Shown: positions 33,911-42,063, counted from the stretch's first letter. The stretch: DNA of 64,000 nucleotides from Serpens sp035497915 (GCF_035497915.1 NZ_DATJCS010000017.1:1-64000), one strand, 5' to 3'. Numbers and translations are program-made. Notes: a model not told the origin generated them from the sequence alone.

Positions 33911-35602
33911 TCAGGCGTTGGCGGCCAGCTTCTTCAGCTCTTCGTCCCGCAGCTCGCGGCGCAGGATCTTGCCGACGTTGGTGGTCGGCAGGCTGTCGCG
34001 GAACTCGACCATCTTGGGACGCTTGTAGCCGGTGACGTTGTCGTGCATGTGCTTGAGCACCTGCTCCTTGGTCAGGCTGGCGCCCGGCTTGACCACCACG
34101 AACATCTTGATGGCCTCGCCGGCACGCTCGTCCGGCACACCGATGGCGGCGCACTGCAGCACGCCCGGCAGGGTGGCCAGCACGTCTTCCAGTTCGTTCG
34201 GGTACACGTTGAAGCCGGAGACCAGGATCATGTCCTTCTTGCGATCGACGATGCGCATGTAGCCGTCGTCCTGGATGATCGCCACGTCACCGGTGCGCAG
34301 CCAGCCTTCGGCGTCCATCACTTCGCGGGTGGCTTCCTCGCGTTGCCAGTAGCCCTTCATCACCTGCGGGCCCTTGACGCACAGCTCGCCGCGCTCGCCG
34401 AACGGCAGCACCTTGCCTTCGTCGTCGATCACGCGGCACTGGGTGGAGGGCAGCGGGATGCCGATGGTGCCGACCTGGATGTTCTGTACCGGGTTGACCG
34501 ACACCACGGGGCTGGTCTCGGTCATGCCGTAGCCTTCGCAGATGGCGCAACCGGTGACTTCCTTCCAGCGTTCGGCCGCCGCCAGTTGCAGGGCCATGCC
34601 GCCGGAGAGGGTCAGCTTCAGGTTGGAGAAGTCCAGGCGACGGAAGTCCTCGTTGTTGCACAGGGCCACGAACAGGGTGTTCAGGCCGATGAAGCCGGTG
34701 AACTTGTAGTTGCCCAGGTCCTTGATCATCGCCGGCAGGTCGCGCGGGTTGGTGATCAGCACGTTATGGTTGCCGGTCAGCATCAGCATCATGCAGTGCA
34801 CGGTGAAGGCATAGATGTGGTACAGCGGCAGCGGCGCGATGACCACCTCGCCGCCTTCGCCCAGGTTGGCGCCCATCAGTGCCTTGCACTGCAGCATGTT
34901 GGCCACCAGGTTGCGGTGGGTGAGCATGGCGCCCTTGGCGACGCCAGTGGTGCCGCCGGTGTATTGCAGCACGGCAACGTCGGAGTTGGCCGGATTGGCT
35001 TCGCGCACCGGCACACCCTTGCCCTTGGCCAGGGCGTCGGTGAGCTTGATGGCCTGCGGCAGGCGGTAGGCCGGCACCATCTTCTTCACGTGCTTGACCA
35101 CGGCATTGACGATCAGGCGCTTGAGCGGCGGCAGCATGTCGCCGACTTCGGTGACGATGACGTGCTTCACCCCGGTCTTGGGCAGCACTTCCTCGGCCAG
35201 GTGGGCCATGTTGGCCAGGCACACCAGCGCCTTGGCGCCGGCGTCGTTGAACTGGTGTTCCATTTCCCGCGCGGTGTACAGCGGGTTGGTGTTGACCACG
35301 ATGAGGCCGGCGCGCATGGCGCCGAAAACCACCACGGGGTACTGCAGCACGTTGGGCAGCTGGACGGCGATGCGGTCGCCCGGTTGCAGGTCGGTGTGCT
35401 GTTGCAGCCAGGCGGCGAACCGACCGGAAAGCGCATAGAGCTCACCGTAGGTCAGGGTCTTGCCCAGGTTGCTGAAGGCGGGCTTGTTGGCAAAGCGCTG
35501 GCAGGACTCTTTCAGAACGGCCTGGATGTTCGGAAACGCATCGGCATTGATCTCCGCAGGCACGCCTGCCGGATACTTGTCCTTCCAGTAATGTTCGGTC
35601 AT
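33911..35602 (-). CDS. fadD: Long-chain fatty acid-CoA ligase
   Basis: This 563-residue AMP-forming acyl-CoA synthetase activates imported fatty acids with CoA at the inner membrane. The phosphate-binding YTGGTTGVAKGAMLTH motif is at about 210-225 and GYGMTETSP at about 357. The fatty-acyl motif near DGWLRTGD-like wording appears as GWLRTGDVA. The length and sequence match Pseudomonas FadD1. ATG 35602 is preceded by GGAGTGGG. A strong terminator follows. From memory, P. aeruginosa has two fadD genes in tandem next to the hydrolase and MaoC genes; only one copy is seen here. Confidence 0.94.
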   Translation of the reverse strand: MTEHYWKDKYPAGVPAEINADAFPNIQAVLKESCQRFANKPAFSNLGKTLTYGELYALSGRFAAWLQQHTDLQPGDRIAVQLPNVLQYPVVVFGAMRAGLIVVNTNPLYTAREMEHQFNDAGAKALVCLANMAHLAEEVLPKTGVKHVIVTEVGDMLPPLKRLIVNAVVKHVKKMVPAYRLPQAIKLTDALAKGKGVPVREANPANSDVAVLQYTGGTTGVAKGAMLTHRNLVANMLQCKALMGANLGEGGEVVIAPLPLYHIYAFTVHCMMLMLTGNHNVLITNPRDLPAMIKDLGNYKFTGFIGLNTLFVALCNNEDFRRLDFSNLKLTLSGGMALQLAAAERWKEVTGCAICEGYGMTETSPVVSVNPVQNIQVGTIGIPLPSTQCRVIDDEGKVLPFGERGELCVKGPQVMKGYWQREEATREVMDAEGWLRTGDVAIIQDDGYMRIVDRKKDMILVSGFNVYPNELEDVLATLPGVLQCAAIGVPDERAGEAIKMFVVVKPGASLTKEQVLKHMHDNVTGYKRPKMVEFRDSLPTTNVGKILRRELRDEELKKLAANA

Positions 35603-35967
35603 GGAAAGCCCACTCCTAAGCTACAGCTTGTCTTCACCGTCGGCAGTGACGGTTGGTTGATATTATTCGGTGGCCGAGAGCCCGGTGCAGAGCCCCTAAG
35701 CGCCGCGAGAGTACCAGCTTTACAAAAGGTCATCCATAGGCAAAATCAAGCCGTTACGTCTCACTAATGACTGAAAATTGACATCCAGTCACACAACCGA
35801 ATGCTCAGCGACCCGATAGCCGGCGCGGCTTCCAGCAAGCCCCGGAGCAAGGTAGCAGCCCCTGATCAGAGCGCAAACGCAAACCGTGACGCGGTGCGCG
35901 AACGCTCCGGCTGGGCAGCGACGGGAGGCCTACCTACAATGCGTGCTTTCCCTTACGGAGCGCCGCC
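35603..35967. promoter_or_regulatory. Divergent promoter region between fadD and the alpha/beta hydrolase
   Basis: This 365-base gap contains no gene that can be supported. The centre (35715-35800) is AT-rich and includes TTGACA at 35776-35781, a possible -35 element for the hydrolase/phaJ unit. A matching -10 is not clear. No PsrA-type GAAAC-N4-GTTTC operator was found by eye. A second fadD copy, expected from related genomes, is absent. Confidence 0.5.
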
Positions 35968-36918
35968 ATGCGCACCTTCACCCTGCCCGCCAGCGACGGC
36001 GTGGCCATCCAGGTCCACCAGTGCGGCGGCGACCCGCCGGTACGCGCCGCGCTGTTGCTGATTCACGGCATGAGCGAACACACCGCGCGCTACGCCGAAT
36101 TCGGCGCGGCCCTGGCGGCGCGCGGCATCGCGCTCTACGCACCGGATCTGCGCGGCCATGGCGCCACCGGCCACGCGCAGGGCCTGCTCGGCCACTTCGC
36201 CGACCACGACGGCTGGCAGCGCGTGCTGCAGGATCTGCACGCGCTGGAAGGCCTGATCCGCGAGCGGCACCCCGGCGTCCCGCTGCTGCTGTTCGGCCAC
36301 AGCATGGGCAGCTACCTGGCGCAGGCCTACCTGCTGCGCCACGGTCCCGGCTTCGCCGGCGCGGTGCTGTCCGGCTCGAACTATCAACCGGTGGCCCTGT
36401 ATCGCCTGGGCCAATTGGTCGCACGGCTGGAACGCTGGCGGCAGGGACCGACCGGGCGCAGCGACCTGCTGGAGGCCCTGACCTTCGGCGCGTTCAACCG
36501 CACCTTCCGGCCGACGCGCACCAGTCACGACTGGCTGAGCCGCGACCCCGCCGCGGTCGATGCCTACCTGGCCGATCCGCTGTGCGGCTTTCGCTGCACC
36601 AACCAGTTGTGGATCGACCTGTTCGGCGGCCTGCGGGAAATCACCCCGCTGGCCAACCTGGCGCGCATTCCCCACGACCTGCCGCTGCTGGTGATCGGCG
36701 GCGAACGTGACCCGGTCAGCGCCGGACGGCGTCAACTGGACCTTGCCGACGCGCTGCGCCGTGCCGGCCTGGAGCGCGTCAGCGCTCGGCTTTACCCGGA
36801 CGCCCGCCACGAACTGCTGCACGAAACGAACCGCGCGGATGTCATAGCCTTTTTGCTCGACTGGCTGGAGGCCGCCCTGGCCGCCCGGCAGTCCTGCCAC
36901 CCCAAGGAGATCGCATGA
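35968..36918 (+). CDS. Alpha/beta hydrolase (lysophospholipase / monoglyceride lipase type)
   Basis: This 316-residue protein has the serine hydrolase nucleophile elbow GHSMGS with Ser112 and the oxyanion region LLIHGMSEHTARYAE. The family (Hydrolase_4) includes monoacylglycerol lipase and PldB. It probably releases fatty acids from mono-acyl lipids, which FadD could then activate. It overlaps the phaJ gene by four bases (ATGA at 36915-36918), so they are co-translated. It is divergent from fadD. No signal peptide is seen. Confidence 0.87.
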   Translation: MRTFTLPASDGVAIQVHQCGGDPPVRAALLLIHGMSEHTARYAEFGAALAARGIALYAPDLRGHGATGHAQGLLGHFADHDGWQRVLQDLHALEGLIRERHPGVPLLLFGHSMGSYLAQAYLLRHGPGFAGAVLSGSNYQPVALYRLGQLVARLERWRQGPTGRSDLLEALTFGAFNRTFRPTRTSHDWLSRDPAAVDAYLADPLCGFRCTNQLWIDLFGGLREITPLANLARIPHDLPLLVIGGERDPVSAGRRQLDLADALRRAGLERVSARLYPDARHELLHETNRADVIAFLLDWLEAALAARQSCHPKEIA

Positions 36919-37385
36919 CCCAACTCACCAATACTCCCTACGAGGCGCTCGAAGTCGGCCAGCAGGCCACTTACAGCAAGACCGTCGGTGAGAAGGACAT
37001 TCAGCTGTTCGCCGCCATGTCCGGCGACCGCAACCCGGTGCACCTGGACGCGGAGTTCGCCGCCGGCACGATGTTCAAGGAGCGCATCGCCCACGGCATG
37101 TTCAGCGGCGCCCTGATCAGCGCGGCGGTGGCCTGCACCCTGCCCGGCCCCGGCACCATCTACCTGGGCCAGACCATGAAGTTCACCCGCCCGGTGAAGT
37201 TCGGCGACACCCTTACCGTGCAGCTGGAAATCCTCGAGAAGCTGCCCAAGTTCCGCGTGCGCATCGGCACCCGCGTGGTCAACCAGCGCGACGAGATCGT
37301 CGTCGACGGCGAAGCGGAAATCCTCGCCCCGCGCAGCCAGCAGACCGTGACCCTGCCGGAACTGCCGCCGATCAGCATCGGCTGA
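36915..37385 (+). CDS. phaJ: (R)-specific enoyl-CoA hydratase, MaoC/PhaJ type
   Basis: This 156-residue hot-dog protein hydrates trans-2-enoyl-CoA to (R)-3-hydroxyacyl-CoA, linking beta-oxidation to polyhydroxyalkanoate synthesis. The hydratase-2 motif GDRNPVHLDAEFA contains the catalytic pair Asp38 and His43, and RIAHGMFSGALIS follows. Its position after the hydrolase and beside fadD matches the PhaJ4 locus of P. aeruginosa as I recall it. Convergent with the small lipoprotein gene 20 bases on. Confidence 0.9.
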   Translation: MTQLTNTPYEALEVGQQATYSKTVGEKDIQLFAAMSGDRNPVHLDAEFAAGTMFKERIAHGMFSGALISAAVACTLPGPGTIYLGQTMKFTRPVKFGDTLTVQLEILEKLPKFRVRIGTRVVNQRDEIVVDGEAEILAPRSQQTVTLPELPPISIG

Positions 37386-37405
37386 TATCCCGCGCCTCGC
37401 CGGGA

Positions 37406-37585
37406 TCAGCGTTCGGTCCCGGTGTCATCCTCGTACAGGTCCGGCCGGTCCGCGCCCTCGGCGGTCGGATTGCCCGGCTGCATGGCCGGCGCGGCGGGCG
37501 GCCGCTCCCGCTGCTCGGCATCCTCGCCACAGGCGCTCAGCAACAGTCCCAGCAGCGCCACGGCACCCCAGCGCACCTCCCGCAT
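37406..37585 (-). CDS. Small putative lipoprotein (59 residues)
   Basis: The frame from ATG 37585 to TGA 37406 encodes MREVRWGAVALLGLLLSACG and then a hydrophilic acidic and proline-rich tail ending DLYEDDTGTER. LLSAC is a good lipobox with Cys19, so the mature part would be about 41 residues. GGGAGGA lies five bases before the ATG. It has no recognised domain. It is convergent with phaJ and divergent from the exported protein at 37718. Confidence 0.7.
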   Translation of the reverse strand: MREVRWGAVALLGLLLSACGEDAEQRERPPAAPAMQPGNPTAEGADRPDLYEDDTGTER

Positions 37586-37717
37586 GATGTCCTCCCGCCT
37601 CGCGGCCGCGTGATCGTCTTCACAACCGACCCGAAGCGTCCGCTGAAATTCGCCCCGGGCGAACCCATTCCCCGCCGAGCCTTCTAAAGCGGGTACTGCT
37701 CAGCAAGGAAATCCACC

Positions 37718-38071
37718 ATGTTCCGGCCTCTGTTCGCCCTCTGCGGCCTCGCCCTGGCCCTGCCCCTGTTCGCCCAGGATGCCGAGCCCGAAATCATCCT
37801 CCACCACGACGGCCTGGAGATCGACGTCCAGCCCATGGGCAAACCGCTGCAGGCGCTGGACGGCGAACTGCTCGGCGTCCGCGCGGTGAAGGTGACCAAC
37901 CGCGGCGAGCAAACCATCGTCTGCGAGTTCCAGGTTCCGTCCGAGGTGCGCTCGACCACTCCACCGGCCCCCTTCCGGATCCTCCCGGGGGCCCAGGTGG
38001 TGGAACGGGTGCCCGGTGACTATGCGCCGGGCCAGCCCTACGCCGAACTGAGCTGTCGCCCCGTCCCCTGA
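37718..38071 (+). CDS. Small exported protein of unknown function
   Basis: This 117-residue protein has a signal peptide (cleaved near LPLFAQ|DAE) and a single beta-rich domain with VRAVKVTNRGEQTIVCEFQV and two cysteines (Cys74 region and the C-terminal LSCRP) that could form a disulfide. ATG 37718 is preceded by AAGGAAATCCACC. It is in the same direction as the next small gene 83 bases downstream. The family is not recognised. Confidence 0.75.
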   Translation: MFRPLFALCGLALALPLFAQDAEPEIILHHDGLEIDVQPMGKPLQALDGELLGVRAVKVTNRGEQTIVCEFQVPSEVRSTTPPAPFRILPGAQVVERVPGDYAPGQPYAELSCRPVP

Positions 38072-38153
38072 AGCGCGGCTCGCCACGCCAGCGGAACTCG
38101 TGCGCCGCACCCTCGGTCCCCTGCTCAGCCCTGTCACTACATCGGGGGATCTC

Positions 38154-38357
38154 ATGATGGCCACCGGCAACCCGCACGATTCGAAACCCCAAGCCGATCC
38201 GCTGGGGGAAAGCGGTGAAAATGGCGAGCCCGCTGAAGCGCCCCATGTCGGCGATCTGCGTCATCAGGGCGAGCGCCTGCACGACAAGGCCAGCGATCTG
38301 GGCCAGGGCACGCCGGGAAAGCCCGGCGCCGAGGGGACGCCAGAGCAGAATCCGTAG
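38154..38357 (+). CDS. Small hydrophilic protein of unknown function
   Basis: This 67-residue protein (MMATGNPHDSKPQADP onward) is rich in Gly, Glu, Asp and Pro and has no membrane segment; it is probably disordered. ATG 38154 (or 38157) has GGGGGATCTC upstream. The frame is open to 38100, but that ATG lacks a binding site. No homologue is recognised; it may be a stress-type hydrophilin, which is a guess. Confidence 0.55.
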   Translation: MMATGNPHDSKPQADPLGESGENGEPAEAPHVGDLRHQGERLHDKASDLGQGTPGKPGAEGTPEQNP

Positions 38358-38403
38358 ATCGGCCGGCACACGAAGGGGTAAGCCAGCAGTCGAGCCTTCC
38401 CCC

Positions 38404-38476
38404 ACCTGCGCTGGCCGGGATAAACCCGGCCCTACAGTCCCACTCTCCCCTTGCGGGAGAGGGCCGGGAAGAGGGG
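38404..38476. repeat. GGCCGGGATAAACCCGGCC and CTCTCCC palindromes
   Basis: The gap 38358-38662 starts with the hairpin GGCCGGGATAAACCCGGCCC at 38413-38432, then CTCTCCC-CTTGC-GGGAGAG at 38446-38464, a relative of the hairpins after minE. These precede the sbp promoter region. Confidence 0.7.
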
Positions 38477-38547
38477 TAGCAAGCCCCGCCGGGCAGGCCC
38501 GGCTTCACAGGGATCGACTTTTCTTCCCGCCGCCACTTATGCAAAAC

Positions 38548-38591
38548 AGCTATATCACTATGAGAATTCCGTATTTTCATAGCATATAGCT
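38548..38591 (+). promoter_or_regulatory. Long inverted repeat in the sbp promoter region, candidate operator
   Basis: Left arm AGCTATAT-CA-CTATGA (38548-38563) pairs with right arm TCATAG-C-ATATAGCT (38577-38591) around a 13-base centre GAATTCCGTATTT. The region is AT-rich, unlike everything around it, and lies 72 bases before the sbp start. A sulfur regulator such as CysB is the obvious candidate for this locus, but CysB sites are not strongly conserved, so the identity of the binder is inference. Confidence 0.65.
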
Positions 38592-38662
38592 ATCCCGCAG
38601 AATCCCCACCCAGACGGCCTCCCGGCCCCCTCCGATTCCCGCTTGTGCGAAGGACGATCCCG

Positions 38663-39676
38663 ATGTTCAAGAAACTGTTGCTGGCCACCGCCCTGTCCAC
38701 CAGCCTGTTCGGCGCCGCCGCCCAGGCGCAGACCCCGCCGCTGCTCAACGCCTCCTATGACGTGGCGCGCGAGCTGTTCGCCGAGATCAACCCGAAGTTC
38801 GTCGAACACTGGAAGGCCGCCAACGGCGAGGAGCCGAAGATCGACCAGTCCTTCGCCGGCACCTCCAAGCAGGCCCAGGACATCATCCAGGGCAAGAAGG
38901 TCGACGTGGTGACCTTCAACCAAGTGACCGACGTGGACATCCTCGCCAAGCGCCGCCTGCTCAACGAGGATTGGGCCAGCGAGTTCCCCAACAACAGCTC
39001 GCCCTACTACAGCACCATCGGTTTCCTGGTGCGCGAGGGCAACCCGAAGAACATCCAGAGCTGGGATGACCTGATCCGCGACGACGTGAAGCTGGTGTTC
39101 CCCAACCCGAAGACCTCCGGCAACGCCCGCTACACCTACCTGGCCGCCTGGCTGTTCGCCAACGAGAAGTTCAATGGTGACCAGGCCAAGATCAAGGCCT
39201 TCGTCAGCAAGCTGCTGCACAACGTGGAGAACTTCCCCACCGGCGGCCGTGGCGCCACCGTGGCCTTTGCCCAGAACGGCCAGGGCGATGCCCTGCTGAC
39301 CTTCGAGTCGGAAGTGATCAACATCGCCAACCACCCGGATTTCAAAGCCGGCAAGTTCCAGCCGGTGATCCCGCCGGTGAGCGTGCTGGCCGAGTTCCCG
39401 GTGGCCATCGTCGACAAGGTGGTGGACCAGAAGGGCACCCGCAAGCTGGCCACCGACTACCTGAACTTCCAGTACAGCAAGGACGTGCAGCAACTGCTGA
39501 CCCGCTACAACCTGCGCGTCCACCACCCCGAAGTGGTCAAGGCCACCGAGGCCCAGTTCGCCAAGGTTCGCCTGATCAACCCCACCGACGTGCTGGGTAG
39601 CTGGGACGCCATCACCGAGACCCACTTCGGCCGCAACGGTGTGCTGGACCAGCTGCTGAGCCAGCGCGCCAACTGA
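38663..39676 (+). CDS. sbp: Periplasmic sulfate-binding protein
   Basis: This 337-residue protein captures sulfate (possibly thiosulfate) for the CysTW permease. It has a signal peptide (1-22, AAAQA|Q), followed by LLNASYDVARELFAEIN, SFAGTSKQAQDIIQG and the PNPKTSGNARYTYLAAW segment, all typical of Sbp/CysP. ATG 38663 was chosen because it gives the signal peptide directly; an in-frame ATG at 38645 would add six residues. A strong hairpin after its stop separates it from cysT. It lies 72 bases downstream of a 44-base dyad. Confidence 0.94.
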   Translation: MFKKLLLATALSTSLFGAAAQAQTPPLLNASYDVARELFAEINPKFVEHWKAANGEEPKIDQSFAGTSKQAQDIIQGKKVDVVTFNQVTDVDILAKRRLLNEDWASEFPNNSSPYYSTIGFLVREGNPKNIQSWDDLIRDDVKLVFPNPKTSGNARYTYLAAWLFANEKFNGDQAKIKAFVSKLLHNVENFPTGGRGATVAFAQNGQGDALLTFESEVINIANHPDFKAGKFQPVIPPVSVLAEFPVAIVDKVVDQKGTRKLATDYLNFQYSKDVQQLLTRYNLRVHHPEVVKATEAQFAKVRLINPTDVLGSWDAITETHFGRNGVLDQLLSQRAN

Positions 39677-39696
39677 TGTCCCGCCTGCGCTAGACT

Positions 39697-39719
39697 GTGC
39701 CGCCCCCACCGGGCGGCAC
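39697..39719 (+). terminator. Hairpin between sbp and cysT (attenuator or mRNA stabiliser)
   Basis: GTGCCGCCC-CCACC-GGGCGGCAC is a perfect nine-base stem in the 85-base gap. It has no T-run, so partial termination or protection of the sbp mRNA is more likely than full termination. This would give more binding protein than permease. Confidence 0.7.
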
Positions 39720-39761
39720 TGCCTTTGCGGCGGTTGTTCTCCGATCGACAAGCGATTTCCC

Positions 39762-40601
39762 GTGACCTTTCCGATTCCGCGCTTCTTTCATCAGGCACCC
39801 ACCCTGCCGGGTTTCGGGCTGAGCTTCGGCATCAGCACCCTGTACCTGTCGCTGGTGATCCTGCTGCCCATCTCGGCGCTGCTGCTCTACGTCAGTGATC
39901 TCAGCTGGCTGGAATACTGGCGGGCGATCAGCGATCCGCGGGTGGTTTCCAGCTACGCGGTGACCCTCGAGGCGGCGCTCATTTCGTCCTTCGCCGCGCT
40001 GCTGATCGGCCTGCTGCTGGCCTGGATCATCGCCCGCTACGACTTTCCCGGCCGGCGGCTGGTCGATGCCCTGGTGGACCTGCCCTTCGCCCTGCCCACC
40101 TCAGTGGCCGGCCTGACCCTGGCCGTCCTGCTGGTGCCGGACGGCTGGATCGGCCAGTGGCTGGGCTTCAAGGTCTCCTACGCCTTCCCCGGCATCGTGG
40201 TGGCCATGATCTTCACCAGCCTGCCGTTCGTGGTGCGCACCGTGCAGCCGGTGCTGCTGGAGCTGGGCAATGAGTTCGAGGAAGCCGCCCACACACTGGG
40301 CGCCAGCAAGTGGCAGACCTTCTGGCACGTAATCCTGCCGATGCTGGTGCCGGCGCTGATTACCGGCGGCGCGCAGTCCTTCGTGCGCAGCCTCGGCGAG
40401 TTCGGCGCGGTGGTGATGATTGCCGGCAACATGCCGTTCAAGACCGAGGTCAGTTCGCTGATGATCTTCGTGCGCCTGCAGGAGTTCGACTACCCCGCCG
40501 CCGCGGCCATCGCCTCGGTGATCCTGCTGGCCTCCCTGGTTCTGCTGTTCACCCTGCAGGTGGTGCAGAGCCGCGTCCTTCGTTGGCAGCGCAAGAAATG
40601 A
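39762..40601 (+). CDS. cysT: Sulfate ABC transporter permease CysT
   Basis: This 279-residue inner-membrane protein has six predicted spans and the ABC permease EAA motif (EEAAHTLGASKWQTFWHVILP) that contacts the ATPase. It pairs with CysW to form the sulfate channel. The start codon is GTG at 39762; no ATG gives the conserved N-terminus, and the ribosome binding site is weak. Its stop overlaps the cysW start by four bases (ATGA). Confidence 0.94.
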   Translation: MTFPIPRFFHQAPTLPGFGLSFGISTLYLSLVILLPISALLLYVSDLSWLEYWRAISDPRVVSSYAVTLEAALISSFAALLIGLLLAWIIARYDFPGRRLVDALVDLPFALPTSVAGLTLAVLLVPDGWIGQWLGFKVSYAFPGIVVAMIFTSLPFVVRTVQPVLLELGNEFEEAAHTLGASKWQTFWHVILPMLVPALITGGAQSFVRSLGEFGAVVMIAGNMPFKTEVSSLMIFVRLQEFDYPAAAAIASVILLASLVLLFTLQVVQSRVLRWQRKK

Positions 40602-41428
40602 AGAAACCGCATTCCTGGCAGCAATGGCTGCTGATCGGCCTCGGCCTCGCCGTGGTCGCCGTGATCCTGCTGGTGCCGCTGGTGCTGATCTTCAGCCGCG
40701 CCCTCTCCGGCGGCTGGGAGCTGCTGGTGCAGAACCTCTCCGAGGACTACATGCAGCACGCGCTGATGCTCACCGTGCTGGTGGCCATCGCCACGGTGCC
40801 GATCAACCTGGTGTTCGGCATCTGCCTGGCCTGGTGCGTGACCCGCTACGACTTCCGTGGCCGCCGCCTGCTGTCGACGCTGATCGACATCCCCTACGCG
40901 GTCTCGCCGGTGGTCGCCGGCCTGTGCTACCTGGTGATCTACGGTATCGAGGGTTTCGTCGGCCAGTGGTTCTACGAGCGCGACATCCAGCTGATGTTCG
41001 CCTGGCCGGGGATCGTCATGGTCACGGTGTTCGTCACCGCGCCCTATGTGGCGCGCATCCTGATTCCCACCATGCAGAGCCAGGGCGCCGAGGAGGAAAC
41101 CGCCGCGCTGACCCTGGGCGCCAGTGGCTGGCAGATCTTCCGCCACGTCACCCTGCCCAACATCAAGTGGGCGTTGCTGTATGGCGTGGTGGTCACCAAT
41201 GCGCGGGCGGTGGGCGAGTTCGGCGCGGTGTCGGTGGTGTCCGGCACCATCATGAACCAGACCCTGACCCTGCCGCTGCTGGTCGAGCAGTTGAACAACG
41301 ACTACAAGACCGCGGCCGCCTTCACCGCCGCCGCGCTGCTGGCGTGCATGGCGCTGCTCACGCTGTTTCTGAAGACCTTCATGGAATGGCGCCAGCGCCA
41401 GGCGATGGCGCGGGCCGAGGCGGCCTGA
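40598..41428 (+). CDS. cysW: Sulfate ABC transporter permease CysW
   Basis: This 276-residue six-span permease has the EAA motif EEETAALTLGASGWQIFRHVTLP. ATG 40598 overlaps the cysT stop. The usual next gene, cysA, encoding the ATPase, is not present: the 158 bases after the stop hold only repeats, and the next gene is tadA on the other strand. The transporter must therefore use an ATPase encoded elsewhere, if it is functional. Confidence 0.94.
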   Translation: MKKPHSWQQWLLIGLGLAVVAVILLVPLVLIFSRALSGGWELLVQNLSEDYMQHALMLTVLVAIATVPINLVFGICLAWCVTRYDFRGRRLLSTLIDIPYAVSPVVAGLCYLVIYGIEGFVGQWFYERDIQLMFAWPGIVMVTVFVTAPYVARILIPTMQSQGAEEETAALTLGASGWQIFRHVTLPNIKWALLYGVVVTNARAVGEFGAVSVVSGTIMNQTLTLPLLVEQLNNDYKTAAAFTAAALLACMALLTLFLKTFMEWRQRQAMARAEAA

Positions 41429-41451
41429 AAGCGGCGCACTCCTTCTCCCTG

Positions 41452-41582
41452 TAGGGCCGGCTTTACGCCGGCCAGTGGGGCCAAGCAGCATGCTGTGGTG
41501 CGGTACCGCATCGGCGGCCAGAAAAGCGCTGACCACCCTACTGCCCGTGCCGTCGCTTGTAGGAGGGGCTTCAGCCGCGATG
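41452..41582. repeat. GTAGGGCCGGC and GGCTTCAGCC palindromes where cysA would be expected
   Basis: TGTAGGGCCGGCTTTACGCC at 41452-41471 and TAGGAGGGGCTTCAGCCGCG at 41560-41579 fill most of the gap between cysW and tadA. No ATP-binding-cassette coding sequence is found in either direction. Confidence 0.75.
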
Positions 41583-41586
41583 CTTT

Positions 41587-42063
41587 TTAGCGCCGCGCCT
41601 TGAAGAATTCCTTCAACACCGCCCCGCACTCCTCCGCCAGCACGCCACCCTCGACGCGCACCCAGTGGTTGAGGAAGTTCTGCTCGAAGAAGCGCCCCTG
41701 GCTCACCGCCACCCCGGCGCGCGGCTCGGCGGCGCCGTAAACCACGCGGGCGATGCGCGAATGCACGATCAGCCCGGCGCACATGCTGCAGGGTTCCAGC
41801 GTCACGTACAGGGTGCTGCCCGGCAGGCGATAGTTCTGCGCCGCCTCGGCGGCGGCGCGGATGGCGAGCATCTCGGCGTGGGCGCTGGGGTCGTGGCGGC
41901 TGATCGGCGCGTTGAAGCCGCTGCCGATCACCTCGCCGTCGCGCACCAGCACCGCGCCGACCGGGACCTCGCCCTGCGCCGCGCCCAGGCGCGCCTGTTC
42001 CAGCGCCAGGCGCATGAAATGCGCGTCGCGGGAACGGTCGATGATGGGGCTGAACTTGCTCAT
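41587..42063 (-). CDS. tadA: tRNA-specific adenosine deaminase
   Basis: This 158-residue enzyme deaminates the wobble adenosine (A34) of tRNA-Arg(ACG) to inosine. The zinc site is complete: His62-Ala-Glu64 in SAHAEML and Cys92/Cys95 in PCSMC. The downstream FFEQNFLNHW is also typical. ATG 42063 (MSKFSPIIDR) was chosen; ATG 42114 would add 17 residues with no family match. It is convergent to cysW and separated from the antiporter operon by a repeat cluster. Confidence 0.92.
   Translation of the reverse strand: MSKFSPIIDRSRDAHFMRLALEQARLGAAQGEVPVGAVLVRDGEVIGSGFNAPISRHDPSAHAEMLAIRAAAEAAQNYRLPGSTLYVTLEPCSMCAGLIVHSRIARVVYGAAEPRAGVAVSQGRFFEQNFLNHWVRVEGGVLAEECGAVLKEFFKARR

Noticed and set aside
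33893..35767. A 624-codon plus-strand frame opposite fadD
   Set aside because: Shadow of fadD; the repeated His-Gly-Asp-Val wording reflects the antisense of GC-rich codons.
38561..38582. Possible Fur box (TGAGAAT...ATTTTCA) upstream of sbp
   Set aside because: The spacing between the halves is wrong for Fur, and the longer 44-base dyad with arms beyond it explains the symmetry better. The neighbouring genes are for sulfate, not iron.
41429..41586. A degraded cysA remnant after cysW
   Set aside because: Neither strand shows Walker A, signature or Walker B wording; only palindromic repeats are seen.
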